Part shown: positions 8,217 to 20,400 of the stretch, one piece after another | Layout of the letters: every line of letters begins with the position of its first letter | Numbering within the stretch: the stretch's first letter is position 1 | Assembly: GCA_022184915.1 (NCBI GenBank) | Contig: JAGTJU010000001.1 | Span: 1,614,057-1,678,056, forward strand | Reading direction: 5' to 3' | From: Myxococcales bacterium | GTDB taxonomy: Bacteria > Myxococcota_A > Polyangia > Fen-1088 | Length of the DNA stretch: 64,000 nucleotides | The notes under the pieces: model-generated | The model's database searches: none | Told to the model about the DNA's origin: nothing | Seen by the model: the letters and a program-made list of their open reading frames with translations, nothing else | Made by a program: the position numbers and the translations under genes

Positions 8217-9723
8217 ACCGGCATTGGCACGAAAGGCACCCGCCTCGGCATCGGCGGCTGTCGTGGGAAGCGGCTTCGGAGGGCTGGCCGCGGCCATTCG
8301 CTTGCAGGCCGCGGGGGTCAAGACGACTCTGTTCGAGAGCCGGGACAAGCCCGGGGGCCGCGCGTACGTCTACGAAGACGAAGGCTTCACGTTCGACGCC
8401 GGCCCCACGGTGATCACGGCTCACACCTGCCTGGAGGAGCTCTACGAGCTGGCGGGTGAAAAGCTGGCCGAGCACGTGGACCTTTTGCCGGTTCACCCCT
8501 TCTATCGTCTGTTGTGGAGTGATGGCGCCACGCTCGACTACGACGGCGACGAGGCGTTCATGGACGCCGAGGTGAAGCGGTTGTGCCCCAAGGACCTCGA
8601 GGGCTACCGCCGCTTCATTGACTATAGCCGCCGGGTGTTTCACGCCGGCTACGAGAACCTGGCCGCCACGCCGTTTTTGCGTTTTCGAGACATGGTGCGT
8701 GTGGCTCCGCAGCTCGCGCGCCTGCGAGCCGATCGGACCGTGTACGGGGCCGTTGCCAAATACGTCAAGGACGAGCACCTGAGGCAGGCGCTGTCTTTCC
8801 ATGCCCTGCTCATCGGGGGCAACCCGTTCGAGACAAGTGCCATCTACACGCTCATCCCTTTCCTCGAGCGCAAGTGGGGTGTGTTCTTCCCTCGCGGGGG
8901 TACGGGTGCGCTCGTGCGGGAACTGGCAGCGCTCTTCGAACGCTTGGGCGGCCAGCTTCGGCTCTCCTCGCCCGTGGAGCGCGTGCGGGTGGAGCCGGAT
9001 GGCCGGCACACGGTGACCTCGGGACAGACGACCAATACCTTCGACGTGGTGGTCTCGAACGCGGACTTGCACCACACCTATGGCACACTTTACAACGGGG
9101 TGCCCGGAGCGGCGCGACGGACCCAGCGGCTCGAGAAGATGGAATGGTCGATGTCGCTCTTCGTGCTCTATTTCGGAACGAAGAAGAAGTACGACAACCT
9201 TGCTCACCACACGGTGATCTTCGGGCCACGCTACCGCGAGTTGCTCGACGACATCTTTCACGGCCAGAATCTGCCGGACGACTTCAGCCTCTATCTTCAC
9301 GCCCCCACCGTGACCGATCCCTCCTTGGGTCCGCCGGGGTGTGAGACCTTCTACGTGCTGGCGCCGGTACCTCACCTCGGCAACGCCAACGTCGACTGGG
9401 AAGCCGAAAAAGAGCGGTACGCCGACCGCATCTTGGCTTACCTCGAGCGCTGGTTGCCGGATCTGCGCGCCAACCTGGTCACGAAGCGCACGTTCACCCC
9501 GCGCGACTTCCAGTCTACGCTTCACGCTTTCAACGGCAGCGCGTTTTCGGTGGCACCGCGGCTGCGGCAGAGCGCATATTTCCGCCCCCACAACCGCGAC
9601 GGCGGCATCCCGGGCCTTTACATCGTGGGTGCGGGCACCCATCCCGGCGCGGGCGTGCCGGGCGTGATCAACTCCGCCAAGGCCACCGCGCACACGGTGC
9701 TCTCCGATCTGGGCTTCATCTGA
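8209..9723 (+). CDS. crtI: Phytoene desaturase, CrtI type
   Basis: This 504-residue FAD enzyme introduces double bonds into phytoene. The N-terminal dinucleotide motif is AAVVGSGFGGLAAAIRLQAAG, followed by KPGGRAYVYEDEGFTFDAGPTVI, the CrtI hallmark. HALLIGGNPF, FPRGGTGALV and the C-terminal bacterial-desaturase signature GGIPGLYIVGAGTHPGAGVPGV are all present. The frame stays open upstream to 8077, but the ATG at 8209 keeps only an 8-bp overlap with crtE and gives a normal N-terminus. It sits between crtE and crtB in the operon. Confidence 0.95.
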   Translation: MAEPALARKAPASASAAVVGSGFGGLAAAIRLQAAGVKTTLFESRDKPGGRAYVYEDEGFTFDAGPTVITAHTCLEELYELAGEKLAEHVDLLPVHPFYRLLWSDGATLDYDGDEAFMDAEVKRLCPKDLEGYRRFIDYSRRVFHAGYENLAATPFLRFRDMVRVAPQLARLRADRTVYGAVAKYVKDEHLRQALSFHALLIGGNPFETSAIYTLIPFLERKWGVFFPRGGTGALVRELAALFERLGGQLRLSSPVERVRVEPDGRHTVTSGQTTNTFDVVVSNADLHHTYGTLYNGVPGAARRTQRLEKMEWSMSLFVLYFGTKKKYDNLAHHTVIFGPRYRELLDDIFHGQNLPDDFSLYLHAPTVTDPSLGPPGCETFYVLAPVPHLGNANVDWEAEKERYADRILAYLERWLPDLRANLVTKRTFTPRDFQSTLHAFNGSAFSVAPRLRQSAYFRPHNRDGGIPGLYIVGAGTHPGAGVPGVINSAKATAHTVLSDLGFI

Positions 9724-9728
9724 AATCC

Positions 9729-10739
9729 ATGCAGGCCTCGCAGGGCGTGAAGAACGGGGATATGGCCGCATCGCAGGGGTCAGACCAGAGCCAGGGGGAG
9801 CGGCTGGCCCAGCGGGATCTGGCGAAGGGCTCCAAGAGCTTCGCGCTTGCGGGGAAGCTTCTGCCACACCGGGTGCGCGAAGACGCCGCCGTTTGCTACG
9901 CCTTTTGCCGCTTGGTGGACGACGCCGTGGACGAGGTTCCAGCCGCCGAGGCCCCGGCGGCGGTGGCGCGTTTGCACGCGCTGGTCGCCGCGCTCTACGA
10001 GGGCCGGCCTCAGGAGGATCCGCGGCTGCGCGCCTTCGCTGCCCTCGTCGCACGCACACGATTGCCCAAGCACTACGTCCTCGAGCTCGTGGAGGGCATG
10101 GGCATGGATGCCCGAGGCGTCAAGTACGAGACCCTCGACGAGCTGCGGCTCTACTGCCACCGCGTGGCGGGTGTGGTGGGGTTGATGATGTGCCACGTAC
10201 TGGGTGTGCGTGACGATCGCGCCCTCAAGAACGCCGCCCATCTCGGCATCGCCATGCAGCTGACGAACATCTGCCGGGACGTGGCCGAGGACTGGACGCG
10301 CGGGCGGCTCTACCTGCCGGCCGACCTGACGGCGCACGTCACGGGGCCCGCGCAGGCCGGAACCTCGCTGCCCCAAGCGATGGGCCCCGCGCTCGCGCCC
10401 GCCGTGCGCACCCTGCTCGCGGAGGCCGAGCAGCTTTATCGTTCGGGCCAAAAGGGACTGTGGGCTTTGTCTGCGAGAACCGCGCTCGCGATTCGTGTGG
10501 CGGCGTGGGTCTACCGGGACATCGGCCGGCGCTTGGCCCGGCGGGGCTTCGACGTGACCCGTGGGCGTGTGGTGGTGCCGTTGCGGCGTAAGCTGTGGCT
10601 GGCGTGCCGTGCGGCCCTTTCGGCCCTGGCGGAGGTCCCGTCCCGCCTGCCGGTCTCACCGTTTTCCGCTCCGCTTACCCCCATAAAAGCGCCCACCCGC
10701 ATTGCCAGGTACCCCGATGACATCCTCCCTGCTGACTGA
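9729..10739 (+). CDS. crtB: Phytoene synthase, CrtB type
   Basis: The 336-residue squalene/phytoene synthase family protein condenses two geranylgeranyl diphosphates. It has the opening GSKSFALAGKLLP, the first Asp-rich motif CRLVDDAVDE and the second motif QLTNICRDVAEDWTRGRLYLP. An internal ATG at 9762 is an alternative start that still leaves both motifs. It follows crtI by 5 bp, and its 3' end overlaps the next gene. Together with crtE, crtI and crtY this set should yield cyclic C40 carotenoids of the beta- or gamma-carotene type. Confidence 0.94.
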   Translation: MQASQGVKNGDMAASQGSDQSQGERLAQRDLAKGSKSFALAGKLLPHRVREDAAVCYAFCRLVDDAVDEVPAAEAPAAVARLHALVAALYEGRPQEDPRLRAFAALVARTRLPKHYVLELVEGMGMDARGVKYETLDELRLYCHRVAGVVGLMMCHVLGVRDDRALKNAAHLGIAMQLTNICRDVAEDWTRGRLYLPADLTAHVTGPAQAGTSLPQAMGPALAPAVRTLLAEAEQLYRSGQKGLWALSARTALAIRVAAWVYRDIGRRLARRGFDVTRGRVVVPLRRKLWLACRAALSALAEVPSRLPVSPFSAPLTPIKAPTRIARYPDDILPAD

Positions 10740-11301
10740 GCTTCGCGTTTATTTCGGAAGGTTTCGCGTGTTCGAGCCCATCGACTGGGTGGTTTACGTC
10801 GCTTGGGTGGGGCTCATGGTGGGCCTGATGGCGGCCACGGGGGCCTTTCTGCTGGTGGGTGCCATGAACGGTGCGGTGTTTCCCGCCGAAGCGTACATGG
10901 TGCCTTTGGGCGCAGGGATCTTCGCGGCGGCCATCTCGGTCGATACCATCGGGCACCGCACGGTGTACAAGGAGGTGCTGAGGGGCGGGGAGGGCTTGGT
11001 CCACCACATCATCATCTTTGCCGGCATCGGCAGCTGCATGCTGCTCTGTGCGGCGTACCCCGCACGCCCGATGTACGCGATCCCGGCGATGGTTCTGACG
11101 GTCTTGTCGTTCGTCTACAGTCTGGTCGACGAGGTCATGCACTGGCGCCGGTACCTGACTCAGAAATCCGACGTGGTGGAAATGTGGAGCCACGTCTTCA
11201 TTCTGGTTGGGCACGGCATCATGATGGTGGGCTGGTGGCGCTGGTACCAGCTGGGGTACGGGGGCGTAGCCCGTACCCTCGAGGTCCTCGGCTTCGCCTG
11301 A
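10717..11301 (+). CDS. Unknown multi-pass membrane protein at the end of the crt operon
   Basis: The 194-residue protein begins MTSSLLTELRVYFGRF and has about five hydrophobic segments, among them WVVYVAWVGLMVGLMAATGAF, IIIFAGIGSCMLLCAAY, and VFILVGHGIMMVGWW. Histidines cluster near the membrane borders: GHRTVY, LVHHII, VMHWRRY and SHVFILVGH. I do not recognise the family, and the motifs are not the HxxxxH/HxxHH set of CrtZ or fatty-acid hydroxylases. Overlap with crtB suggests co-translation. A TTG at 10702 is an alternative start. Given its place, a carotenoid-modifying or pigment-handling role is possible but unproven. It ends 19 bp from the convergent glgP gene. Confidence 0.78.
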   Translation: MTSSLLTELRVYFGRFRVFEPIDWVVYVAWVGLMVGLMAATGAFLLVGAMNGAVFPAEAYMVPLGAGIFAAAISVDTIGHRTVYKEVLRGGEGLVHHIIIFAGIGSCMLLCAAYPARPMYAIPAMVLTVLSFVYSLVDEVMHWRRYLTQKSDVVEMWSHVFILVGHGIMMVGWWRWYQLGYGGVARTLEVLGFA

Positions 11302-11320
11302 CGGCGCCCGAGGACGGTCC

Positions 11321-13897
<2,577 letters not shown>

Positions 13898-13946
13898 CTT
13901 GAAGATGGTACCGGGGATCCGTTAACGAAGCGTTTCGGATGGGAAC

Positions 13947-14558
13947 ATGCCGCGTAAAATCGGATCCGGGGGAGGTCGCACCGGCCCGAACCCTGAGCTC
14001 TCCGCCGAGGACAAGGCCCTGTTCGACGAAGCGATGCAGGGCGTACGACCTTTGGCGTCGGGCAAGGCGCGGGTGCCTGCCGCGCTGCCGGACCCGCGCG
14101 TCCGCGCGACGCGCCCGACGCCGGGGTCGCTGCCGTTGGCGGGGGCTTTTCCAACCCTCGGGCGGGGCGAGGGGGGGGGGCTCGAGGTGCTCGAGGACGG
14201 GGAGCGGGTCACCGGGAGAGGGCCCGACGTGGACCGCCGCCTCGTCCGGGAGCTGGCCAAGGGCAACCCCCAGCCGCAGGGCAAGCTCGACCTGCACGGG
14301 AAAACCGCGGCGCTCGCGCGCGAGATGGTGCCGCGCTTCGTGGCAGCGGCGGTGGCCGACGCGAAGTCGTGCGTGCTGGTGGTGCACGGACGAGGGCACC
14401 ACTCGTCGAGCGAGGGCCCGGTGCTCAAGCGTGTGGTGCTTCAGCTTCTCTCGACGCCACCCCTTGCCTCCTGCGTACTTGCGTTTGCCACGGCCCCGCG
14501 GCCCTTGGGTGGCGAGGGCGCCCTGTTGGTGCGGCTGCGCCGGGGGCGCGCGGGGTGA
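13947..14558 (+). CDS. Smr-domain protein
   Basis: The 203-residue protein has a polar N-terminal half with no clear fold. A C-terminal Smr domain carries LDLHGKT (about 114-120) and VVHGRGHHS (about 146-154), then a GPVLK-like segment. Stand-alone Smr proteins are nucleases or nucleic-acid binders (the MutS2 C-terminus or the ribosome-collision factor SmrB), and the HGRG loop is associated with activity. It overlaps the next gene as GTGA. The pair Smr plus YprB-like nuclease suggests shared nucleic-acid work, but the substrate is unknown. Confidence 0.85.
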   Translation: MPRKIGSGGGRTGPNPELSAEDKALFDEAMQGVRPLASGKARVPAALPDPRVRATRPTPGSLPLAGAFPTLGRGEGGGLEVLEDGERVTGRGPDVDRRLVRELAKGNPQPQGKLDLHGKTAALAREMVPRFVAAAVADAKSCVLVVHGRGHHSSSEGPVLKRVVLQLLSTPPLASCVLAFATAPRPLGGEGALLVRLRRGRAG

Positions 14559-15364
14559 TTCGTGCCACGTTTCAGCTGGTGCGGGGGCTCGGACCCCGGC
14601 GGGAACGGGCGCTGTGGGCGGCAGGACTACGCGATTGGACCGACGTGCTCGGAGCGACGGCCACGGACCTGCGCCTGCCGCTGAAACTCTGTGACGAGCT
14701 CAAGGTCGCCGTGGAAGAGCTGCGTGCCTGCTTCGAGGCAAACGATCTCGTCGGTGTGGCCACCCGCATGCCCACGGGGGAACACTGGCGTTTGTTCGAG
14801 GCCTTCGAGAGCCGTGCGGTGTACCTCGACATCGAGACCGATCGCGAGGAGGGCGTCACCGTGGTGGGGCTGCTCGACCGCGAGGGGCCTCGTTGTCTGC
14901 TGGCGGGGCGGGACCTGGCGCGGGTGCCTGGCTACGTCCCTGCCGATTGTTTGCTGGTTACGTTCAACGGCGCTTCTTTCGACGTGCCGATGTTGCGCAA
15001 GCACTTCGAGGCGTGGCAGGCCCCGCCTGCGCACATGGACCTTCGCCACGTGTGGAATCGCCTGGGGCACTGGGGAGGGCTCAAGGCCCTCGAGGACGCC
15101 GTGGGCATCGGACGCCCTGCCCATTTGAAACACCTCGACGGCTCACATGCCTCCTGGCTTTGGCAGCACGCGCGGCTCGGCGATCGGGCTGCCTTGACGA
15201 AGCTCGTCGAATACAACCTCTACGACGTCATCAACCTGCGCACTTTGGCCGCGCTCGGTTGGAACCGCATGGTGCAGCAGCACGGCTTCCCCGAGCGCGT
15301 GCTGCCCGTATCTTTCCGCGGTGACGTGCTCTACGACGTGAGCCGTCTGTTGATGGCGTTATGA
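14555..15364 (+). CDS. YprB-like ribonuclease H-fold 3'-5' exonuclease domain protein
   Basis: The 269-residue protein starts with GTG at 14555, overlapping the smr stop. An N-terminal helix-hairpin-like segment (VRGLGPRRERALWAAGLRDW) precedes an RNase H-fold exonuclease domain of the YprB family. Catalytic acidic motifs visible are VYLDIETD (DxE), VTFNGASFDVPML and the late KLVEYNLYDVINL, consistent with a DEDD-type active site. LKHLDGSHASW is also typical. In many Myxococcota and Firmicutes, YprB lies beside a helicase (YprA); here none is seen. Its 3' end overlaps the convergent apt gene by 6 bp. Confidence 0.82.
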   Translation: MIRATFQLVRGLGPRRERALWAAGLRDWTDVLGATATDLRLPLKLCDELKVAVEELRACFEANDLVGVATRMPTGEHWRLFEAFESRAVYLDIETDREEGVTVVGLLDREGPRCLLAGRDLARVPGYVPADCLLVTFNGASFDVPMLRKHFEAWQAPPAHMDLRHVWNRLGHWGGLKALEDAVGIGRPAHLKHLDGSHASWLWQHARLGDRAALTKLVEYNLYDVINLRTLAALGWNRMVQQHGFPERVLPVSFRGDVLYDVSRLLMAL

Positions 15365-15868
15365 GCCGTAGATGATCGCCGCGCGGGGGGCGAGACCGCC
15401 AAAATGCAAGGGCGGCACCAGCTGCAAGTCGATGAGCACGGCCACCGCACCCACCTGGTATCCGGCGCGGGCGCAGAGGTCGGCCGCGCCCTTGAGCGTA
15501 CCGCCGGTGGCGAGCACATCGTCCACCAGGAGCAGGTGGCCCCGTCCCGCCTGCATCTCGAGCACGCCCGCGCCGTACTCGAGGTCGTAGGGCACGTCGA
15601 CCACCGGCGGCGGCAGCTTGCCCTGCTTGCGGATGGGCACGAACCCCTTGTTGCGACGTTCGGCCAACGCGGCGGCCAGGACGAAGCCGCGTGATTCCAC
15701 ACCGGCAACGGCGGTGATCGTGTCCCACTCCGGCGCCGACAACAGCGCTTCCATCGCCGAGATGGTCTCGCGAAATGCCTGCGCCAAGAGCGGCGTGATG
15801 TCGCGGAAAAGAATGCCAGGTTTCGGAAAATCGGGGACGTCGACGATGTAACGGCGCAGATCGCTCAT
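15359..15868 (-). CDS. apt: Adenine phosphoribosyltransferase
   Basis: The 169-residue enzyme salvages adenine to AMP using phosphoribosyl diphosphate. The family order is complete: YIVDVPDFPKPGILFRDITPLL at the N-terminus, the VESRGFVLAAALA segment, the flexible loop region FVPIRKQGKLPPPVV, and the PRPP loop VDDVLATGGTLKG (about 115-127). Length is normal for Apt. It converges with the YprB-like gene and is divergent from the oxidoreductase at 15957, with 88 bp in between. Confidence 0.96.
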   Translation of the reverse strand: MSDLRRYIVDVPDFPKPGILFRDITPLLAQAFRETISAMEALLSAPEWDTITAVAGVESRGFVLAAALAERRNKGFVPIRKQGKLPPPVVDVPYDLEYGAGVLEMQAGRGHLLLVDDVLATGGTLKGAADLCARAGYQVGAVAVLIDLQLVPPLHFGGLAPRAAIIYGS

Positions 15869-15956
15869 GGCGCCGAAGGGTACCCGAAAAACGGGGATCG
15901 GGTGATTGTGGGCGGAGGACCGGACGGGGCGCGTGGGCTCGGCTAACCTCCGGACC

Positions 15957-17396
15957 GTGAGCGAACGCTACGACGCCGTGGTCGTGGGCTCGGGCCCGAA
16001 TGGCCTGGCGGCGGGCATTCGCCTTTTGCAGGCCGGGCGCTCGGTCCTCATCCTCGAGGCAAACGCCGAGCCCGGGGGAGGCGCACGCTCGGCCGCGCTC
16101 ACGCTGCCCGGGTTCGTGCACGACGTATGTTCGAGCGTTCATCCGCTCGGCGTGGCCTCGCCTTACTTCCAAAAGCTGCCCCTGGCGCGCTACGGACTCG
16201 TGTGGCGGCACACACGCTTCGCCATGGCCCACCCGGGCGAGGGGCAAGACGCGGCGGTGTTGTCGCAGGACTTGGACGACACGGTGGCCTCGCTGGGAGA
16301 AGATGGCGCCCGCTACCGTCGTCACATGGCGCCCCTTGTGGCCGCGTGGCCGTCGATCAAGGGCGACGTGCTTGGGCCTCTCGGGTTCCCGCGCCGGCCC
16401 GTGGCGATGGGGCGCTTCGGGATGGTCGCGCTGCGCTCGGCGGCAGGCGTGGCGCGTTCGTGGTTCCGGGGCGAAGCGGCGCGAAGGTTTTGGGCAGGTC
16501 TGGCGGCACACGGTGGTCCGCCGCTCACCTGGCGGGGCACGAGTGCCGCGGCCCTCGTGCTGGGCCTGTGTGGGCACGCCGAAGGGTGGCCCGTTCCCGA
16601 AGGCGGTGCCGGCCGGCTGATCGCGGCTTTGCTCGGGCACTACCGGGAGTTGGGCGGGCAGCTGCGCACGCAGGCGGTCGTGCGGCGTTTGTCGGATCTG
16701 CCCGCGCACCGGGTGGCTCTGCTGAGCGTGACACCCCGGCAGCTGGCCGAGATGGCCGATCCCGAGCTGCCGCGCCGGACACGCCGGGCGTTGGCGCGGC
16801 GGCGCTTCGGCCCGTCGGTGTGCAAGGTCGATTGGGCGCTTTCGGGCCCCATTCCGTGGCAGGCGCAGGCGTGCCGGGAGACGATGACGGTGCACCTGGG
16901 GCGCTCCCTGGACCAGATCCTGCGCTCCGAGGCACGACCTTTCGTGACGCCGGGTGGGCCTCTCGCGGCGCCCTACGTTCTGCTCACGCAACCCACGGTG
17001 GGCGACCCTTCACGGGCGCCCGCGGGCCAGCACACCGCTTGGGCTTACTGTCACGTGCCCTGGGAGAGCGACGAGGACGCCACCGAGGTGATCGAAGCGG
17101 AGATCGAGCAGCATGCCCCGGGGTTTTCCGATCTCATCCTGGCGCGACACACCCGTACGGCGCCCGCACTGGCGGCCTATAACCCGACCTACGTGGGCGG
17201 GGACATTGCGGGCGGTACGGCGTCTTTGTGGCAGATGGTGGTGCGTCCGGCGCTGACGCTGGATCCGTATGGCACGCCCTTGCCCCACGTGTTTCTTTGT
17301 TCTTCGTCCACCCCGCCAGGGCCTGCCGTGCATGGGCTTTGCGGTTTGGGTGCCGCGGAGCGGGCGCTGGCGTACCTGGCGTCGCAAGGCGCCTGA
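15957..17396 (+). CDS. FAD-dependent oxidoreductase of the CrtI/PYROXD2 superfamily
   Basis: The 479-residue protein starts with GTG at 15957 (YDAVVVGSGPNGLAAGIRLLQAG) and continues ILEANAEPGGGARSAALTLPGFVHDVCSSVHPLGVASP. This is the pattern of phytoene-dehydrogenase-related PYROXD2-like flavoproteins, distinct from true CrtI. The C-terminus has PTYVGGDIAGG, PYGTPLPHVFLCSSSTPPG and HGLCGLGAAERAL, again typical. The frame can be extended to 15906 but that adds a poor N-terminus. It is not in the crt operon and may act on another substrate; its role is unknown. Confidence 0.8.
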   Translation: MSERYDAVVVGSGPNGLAAGIRLLQAGRSVLILEANAEPGGGARSAALTLPGFVHDVCSSVHPLGVASPYFQKLPLARYGLVWRHTRFAMAHPGEGQDAAVLSQDLDDTVASLGEDGARYRRHMAPLVAAWPSIKGDVLGPLGFPRRPVAMGRFGMVALRSAAGVARSWFRGEAARRFWAGLAAHGGPPLTWRGTSAAALVLGLCGHAEGWPVPEGGAGRLIAALLGHYRELGGQLRTQAVVRRLSDLPAHRVALLSVTPRQLAEMADPELPRRTRRALARRRFGPSVCKVDWALSGPIPWQAQACRETMTVHLGRSLDQILRSEARPFVTPGGPLAAPYVLLTQPTVGDPSRAPAGQHTAWAYCHVPWESDEDATEVIEAEIEQHAPGFSDLILARHTRTAPALAAYNPTYVGGDIAGGTASLWQMVVRPALTLDPYGTPLPHVFLCSSSTPPGPAVHGLCGLGAAERALAYLASQGA

Positions 17397-17409
17397 AGGG
17401 CGAGCCGGC

Positions 17410-20400
17410 TCAGGGCACTTCCATCCAGCCCGTCTGCTGGAAGCGCAAGCCGCCGTTGCGGGTGAGGTCACTGATGGCGCCGCCCGCCACGAAGGTCTGG
17501 TTGAGTTGGTTTGAGACGTCGTGCACCTTGCCCTGCGAGTCGGTGTACACGACCTTTTTGCCGACGATGACCGCGGAGGTCACAGGTTCGTCGATGAGGC
17601 CGAAGCCCGCTTTTTGCACGATCTGGTTGGAGTTCACGTTCACCTCGTGAAGCGCCAGGTACGATCGCCCTGATCCACACACCGCTTCGGGCGGGGCGTA
17701 CCACAAGGAGATGATCTGGAATCCCGCGCCATCGGCTTTCAAGATCGCCAAGGGGGTGCTGGTGGGACGCGCGTTCGCAGGCAGGTCCTGCGAGCAGCTC
17801 CCCGCGCCGCCGCCTCCGTTGGGATCGAAGACGCCGCACAGCGTGCCGCTGCCGGCCACCAGCTCCACCTGGCCCCCGGTGACCCAGGTCTCGTCGGCGG
17901 CCATGCCTCCCCCCACCGAGGTGCGCTTTTCCTTCCTGACGACGAGGCGCGAGGCGGCGAAGGATTCCGTCTCGGGGTCGAGGGCGCTGTTGGTCACTTG
18001 CACCACGTAAACCTCCCCCGGATGGTTGAGAGGATCGTCGCGATCCATCTGCACCACCGTGGGGGAGAAGTGAAGCGGGTGCGCGCAGCCAAAGGCCTTG
18101 ACGAGGGACAGCGCTCCCGTGGTGCCCGTGTCGTTGTAGGCGCCGACCTGGGCGGGCACATAGCGCCACAGGTTGCCCCAGGTGTCACCAAAGAACGCGC
18201 CCAATAGCTGTTGTTGCTCGCGGAAATCGAAGTTGCGCGCGGCTGCCACGTCGGTGAGGGTGGTGAGCTCTACGGTCGAGCAACCGCTTGGCGTGATGGT
18301 GTCCGCATCGAGCAAACCGCCGCTACGAATCGACGTATTCACGAGCGTGATGCCTTGTGCCGCTGACGTGGGCGGCGTCGATCGGTAACCCGAGGCGAAC
18401 ACCACCCGGTGATCGTCCTTGCTGGCGCTCTTGCCGAAGTAAAACGCCGGCACGGAGACAGTTCTGCCCAGGTAGTCGTCGTAAAGCGCCTTGTCGGCGG
18501 GCATGACCGTGTCGGTGTGCCACAGCACCCTGACAGGTGGGTTTGCGACGGTACCTCCCGCAAAGGGCTCGGTGATGTCGAGCATGAAGGCCTCGTTGCC
18601 ACCCCACCCATCGGTCATCACCATGACGGTCTTCCACACGGCGGTGGCGTCGTCGTCGCAGTTGGTCCAGCACAGGCTCTTCACCTTGGGAGAGCTGGTC
18701 AGACCGTAAATGTGTGCGCGGGGATCGGCCTTCTGGCCGCCTTGGACGTAGAGGTTCGTCACGACCTGCAGCATGTCCGGGGGGATGTACGCGAAGGCCT
18801 CTTCGCCGCCCTTGTAGGTGACGCCCCCCACGGTCGTGTCTCGTGTGAAGAACGCATGCAAGAGGCCGTCATCGCCGGCGGCGTAGACCAGGCTAACCCG
18901 GTTCTTTTGGTCTTCATGAAACTTTTTTCCCCCCGGCAAACTGGTGAGCCCTGGCGGCCCCACCTCGATGGGGGTCGAGTTGACGAAGGCGCCCAGCACG
19001 GCTTTGTTGCGCTGGCGCGGATCCCCCAGCATCCACTGGGCGATGCGCTCGGCTTCGTCGTTCGTGTTGCCCAGCCCCAAAGACAAAAGCTCGTCGCGGT
19101 TGGCGATGGCTCCCGAGCTCGGGTCGACCTGAATCTTCACCATGTTGGCGCCGGCGGAGGTGTAGATGCGCCGGTTCTTCCAGCCCGTCCAGTTGCGGTA
19201 GGCCAGGACGTCGTTCGGATCGGGAAAATTGGCAGGGTTGCCAGCGTCCCACATGAGCTTGGGCTGACCCGTGCCGGGGTCGATGTCCTTGGTGTCGTAG
19301 GCCAAGAGGTGGCCGCGCCAGCTGGGAAAGTCGACCCGGGCGTCGAAGAGAATGCCCCCGGGGGTGATCTCGCCCTCGTTCTGCACGCCGCCGATCGCCG
19401 AAGCGGGCGTGGTGGAATAAGAGCCCTTGATGGCGTCGAAAATCACGTTCTGGATGGCCTCTTGAAGCTCAGTTTCGTTCGTCGCCAGGAACATGCACTT
19501 GTCATCCGAGGCAAGGGCGGGGTCGCCCGGGGCCCGACACGTGCCGCCGGCCCTCGCGATGTTCTCGTTGATGGTGGCCGGTGTGCCAATGACGGCGTCG
19601 GGCGAAAAGCCGATGACGTAGGTCTTGACGTTCAGCCCCCCCATGGCTGCGGCCTTGCGCAGCTTGAGCGCGTTCGTCACGGACTTGCACTGACAAGTGG
19701 CGCCCACCGTGGCGTTGGGATCGTCCCACTGCACGCGGCAGTCGGGGTTGTCGCATGAGGTGACGCCGTTGGCGTCGACGTCGCCGGGACCGTTGGTCTC
19801 ACCATCCGTAATGAGCAAGATGAAGTTGTCGCGGCACACCATCGTGTCGCCCGCCTTCACCGCGGACATGTAGTCCCAGGCTGAGTGTTTGGCCCGGTCG
19901 GCCGGGGCGGGCACGGGGCCTTCGGCAAAGTCGTTGAGGAGCGCGCAGCCCACGGGGCCACGTTCCCAGTGCATGAAGCCCCCGTCGGCGGCCTTCTCCA
20001 GCATGGGCAGCATTTTTTGAAGGTTGGCTTTGCCCGTGGTGGGGTCGTCCGAGACGTCCATCATGGGAAAGAGGGCAGGGTCGAAGTTTCCTCCGCAGGT
20101 CATCGAGCACTGGGAGCCACACTGCGCGCCCTTGATGGGAGGGCGGTTGGCGCCGGCCTTCGGGTCCCAGTAGTAATCGTTGCGCGGCTTGAAATAGACG
20201 TAGGGATCCCCGCTGACGGTGATGTTGCGGCCCTCGTACTTGTCCCTGAACAAAGGCTTGTCCCACGTGTCGTAGGTTCCCGAGCTGACCGCGTACTGGT
20301 AGTGGGCCCCGGAAAAGAGCGACGTGCCGCGGGCGTCGGTGAACCGATCGTCGTCGTCATAGTCGTCGTCGTCTTCGTAGAGGAGCCAGCCTTGGGGCTG

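Noticed and set aside
8164-10059. A 631-codon minus-strand frame across crtI and crtB
   Set aside because: Shadow of the crt genes; Arg/Pro/His-rich composition and no family features.
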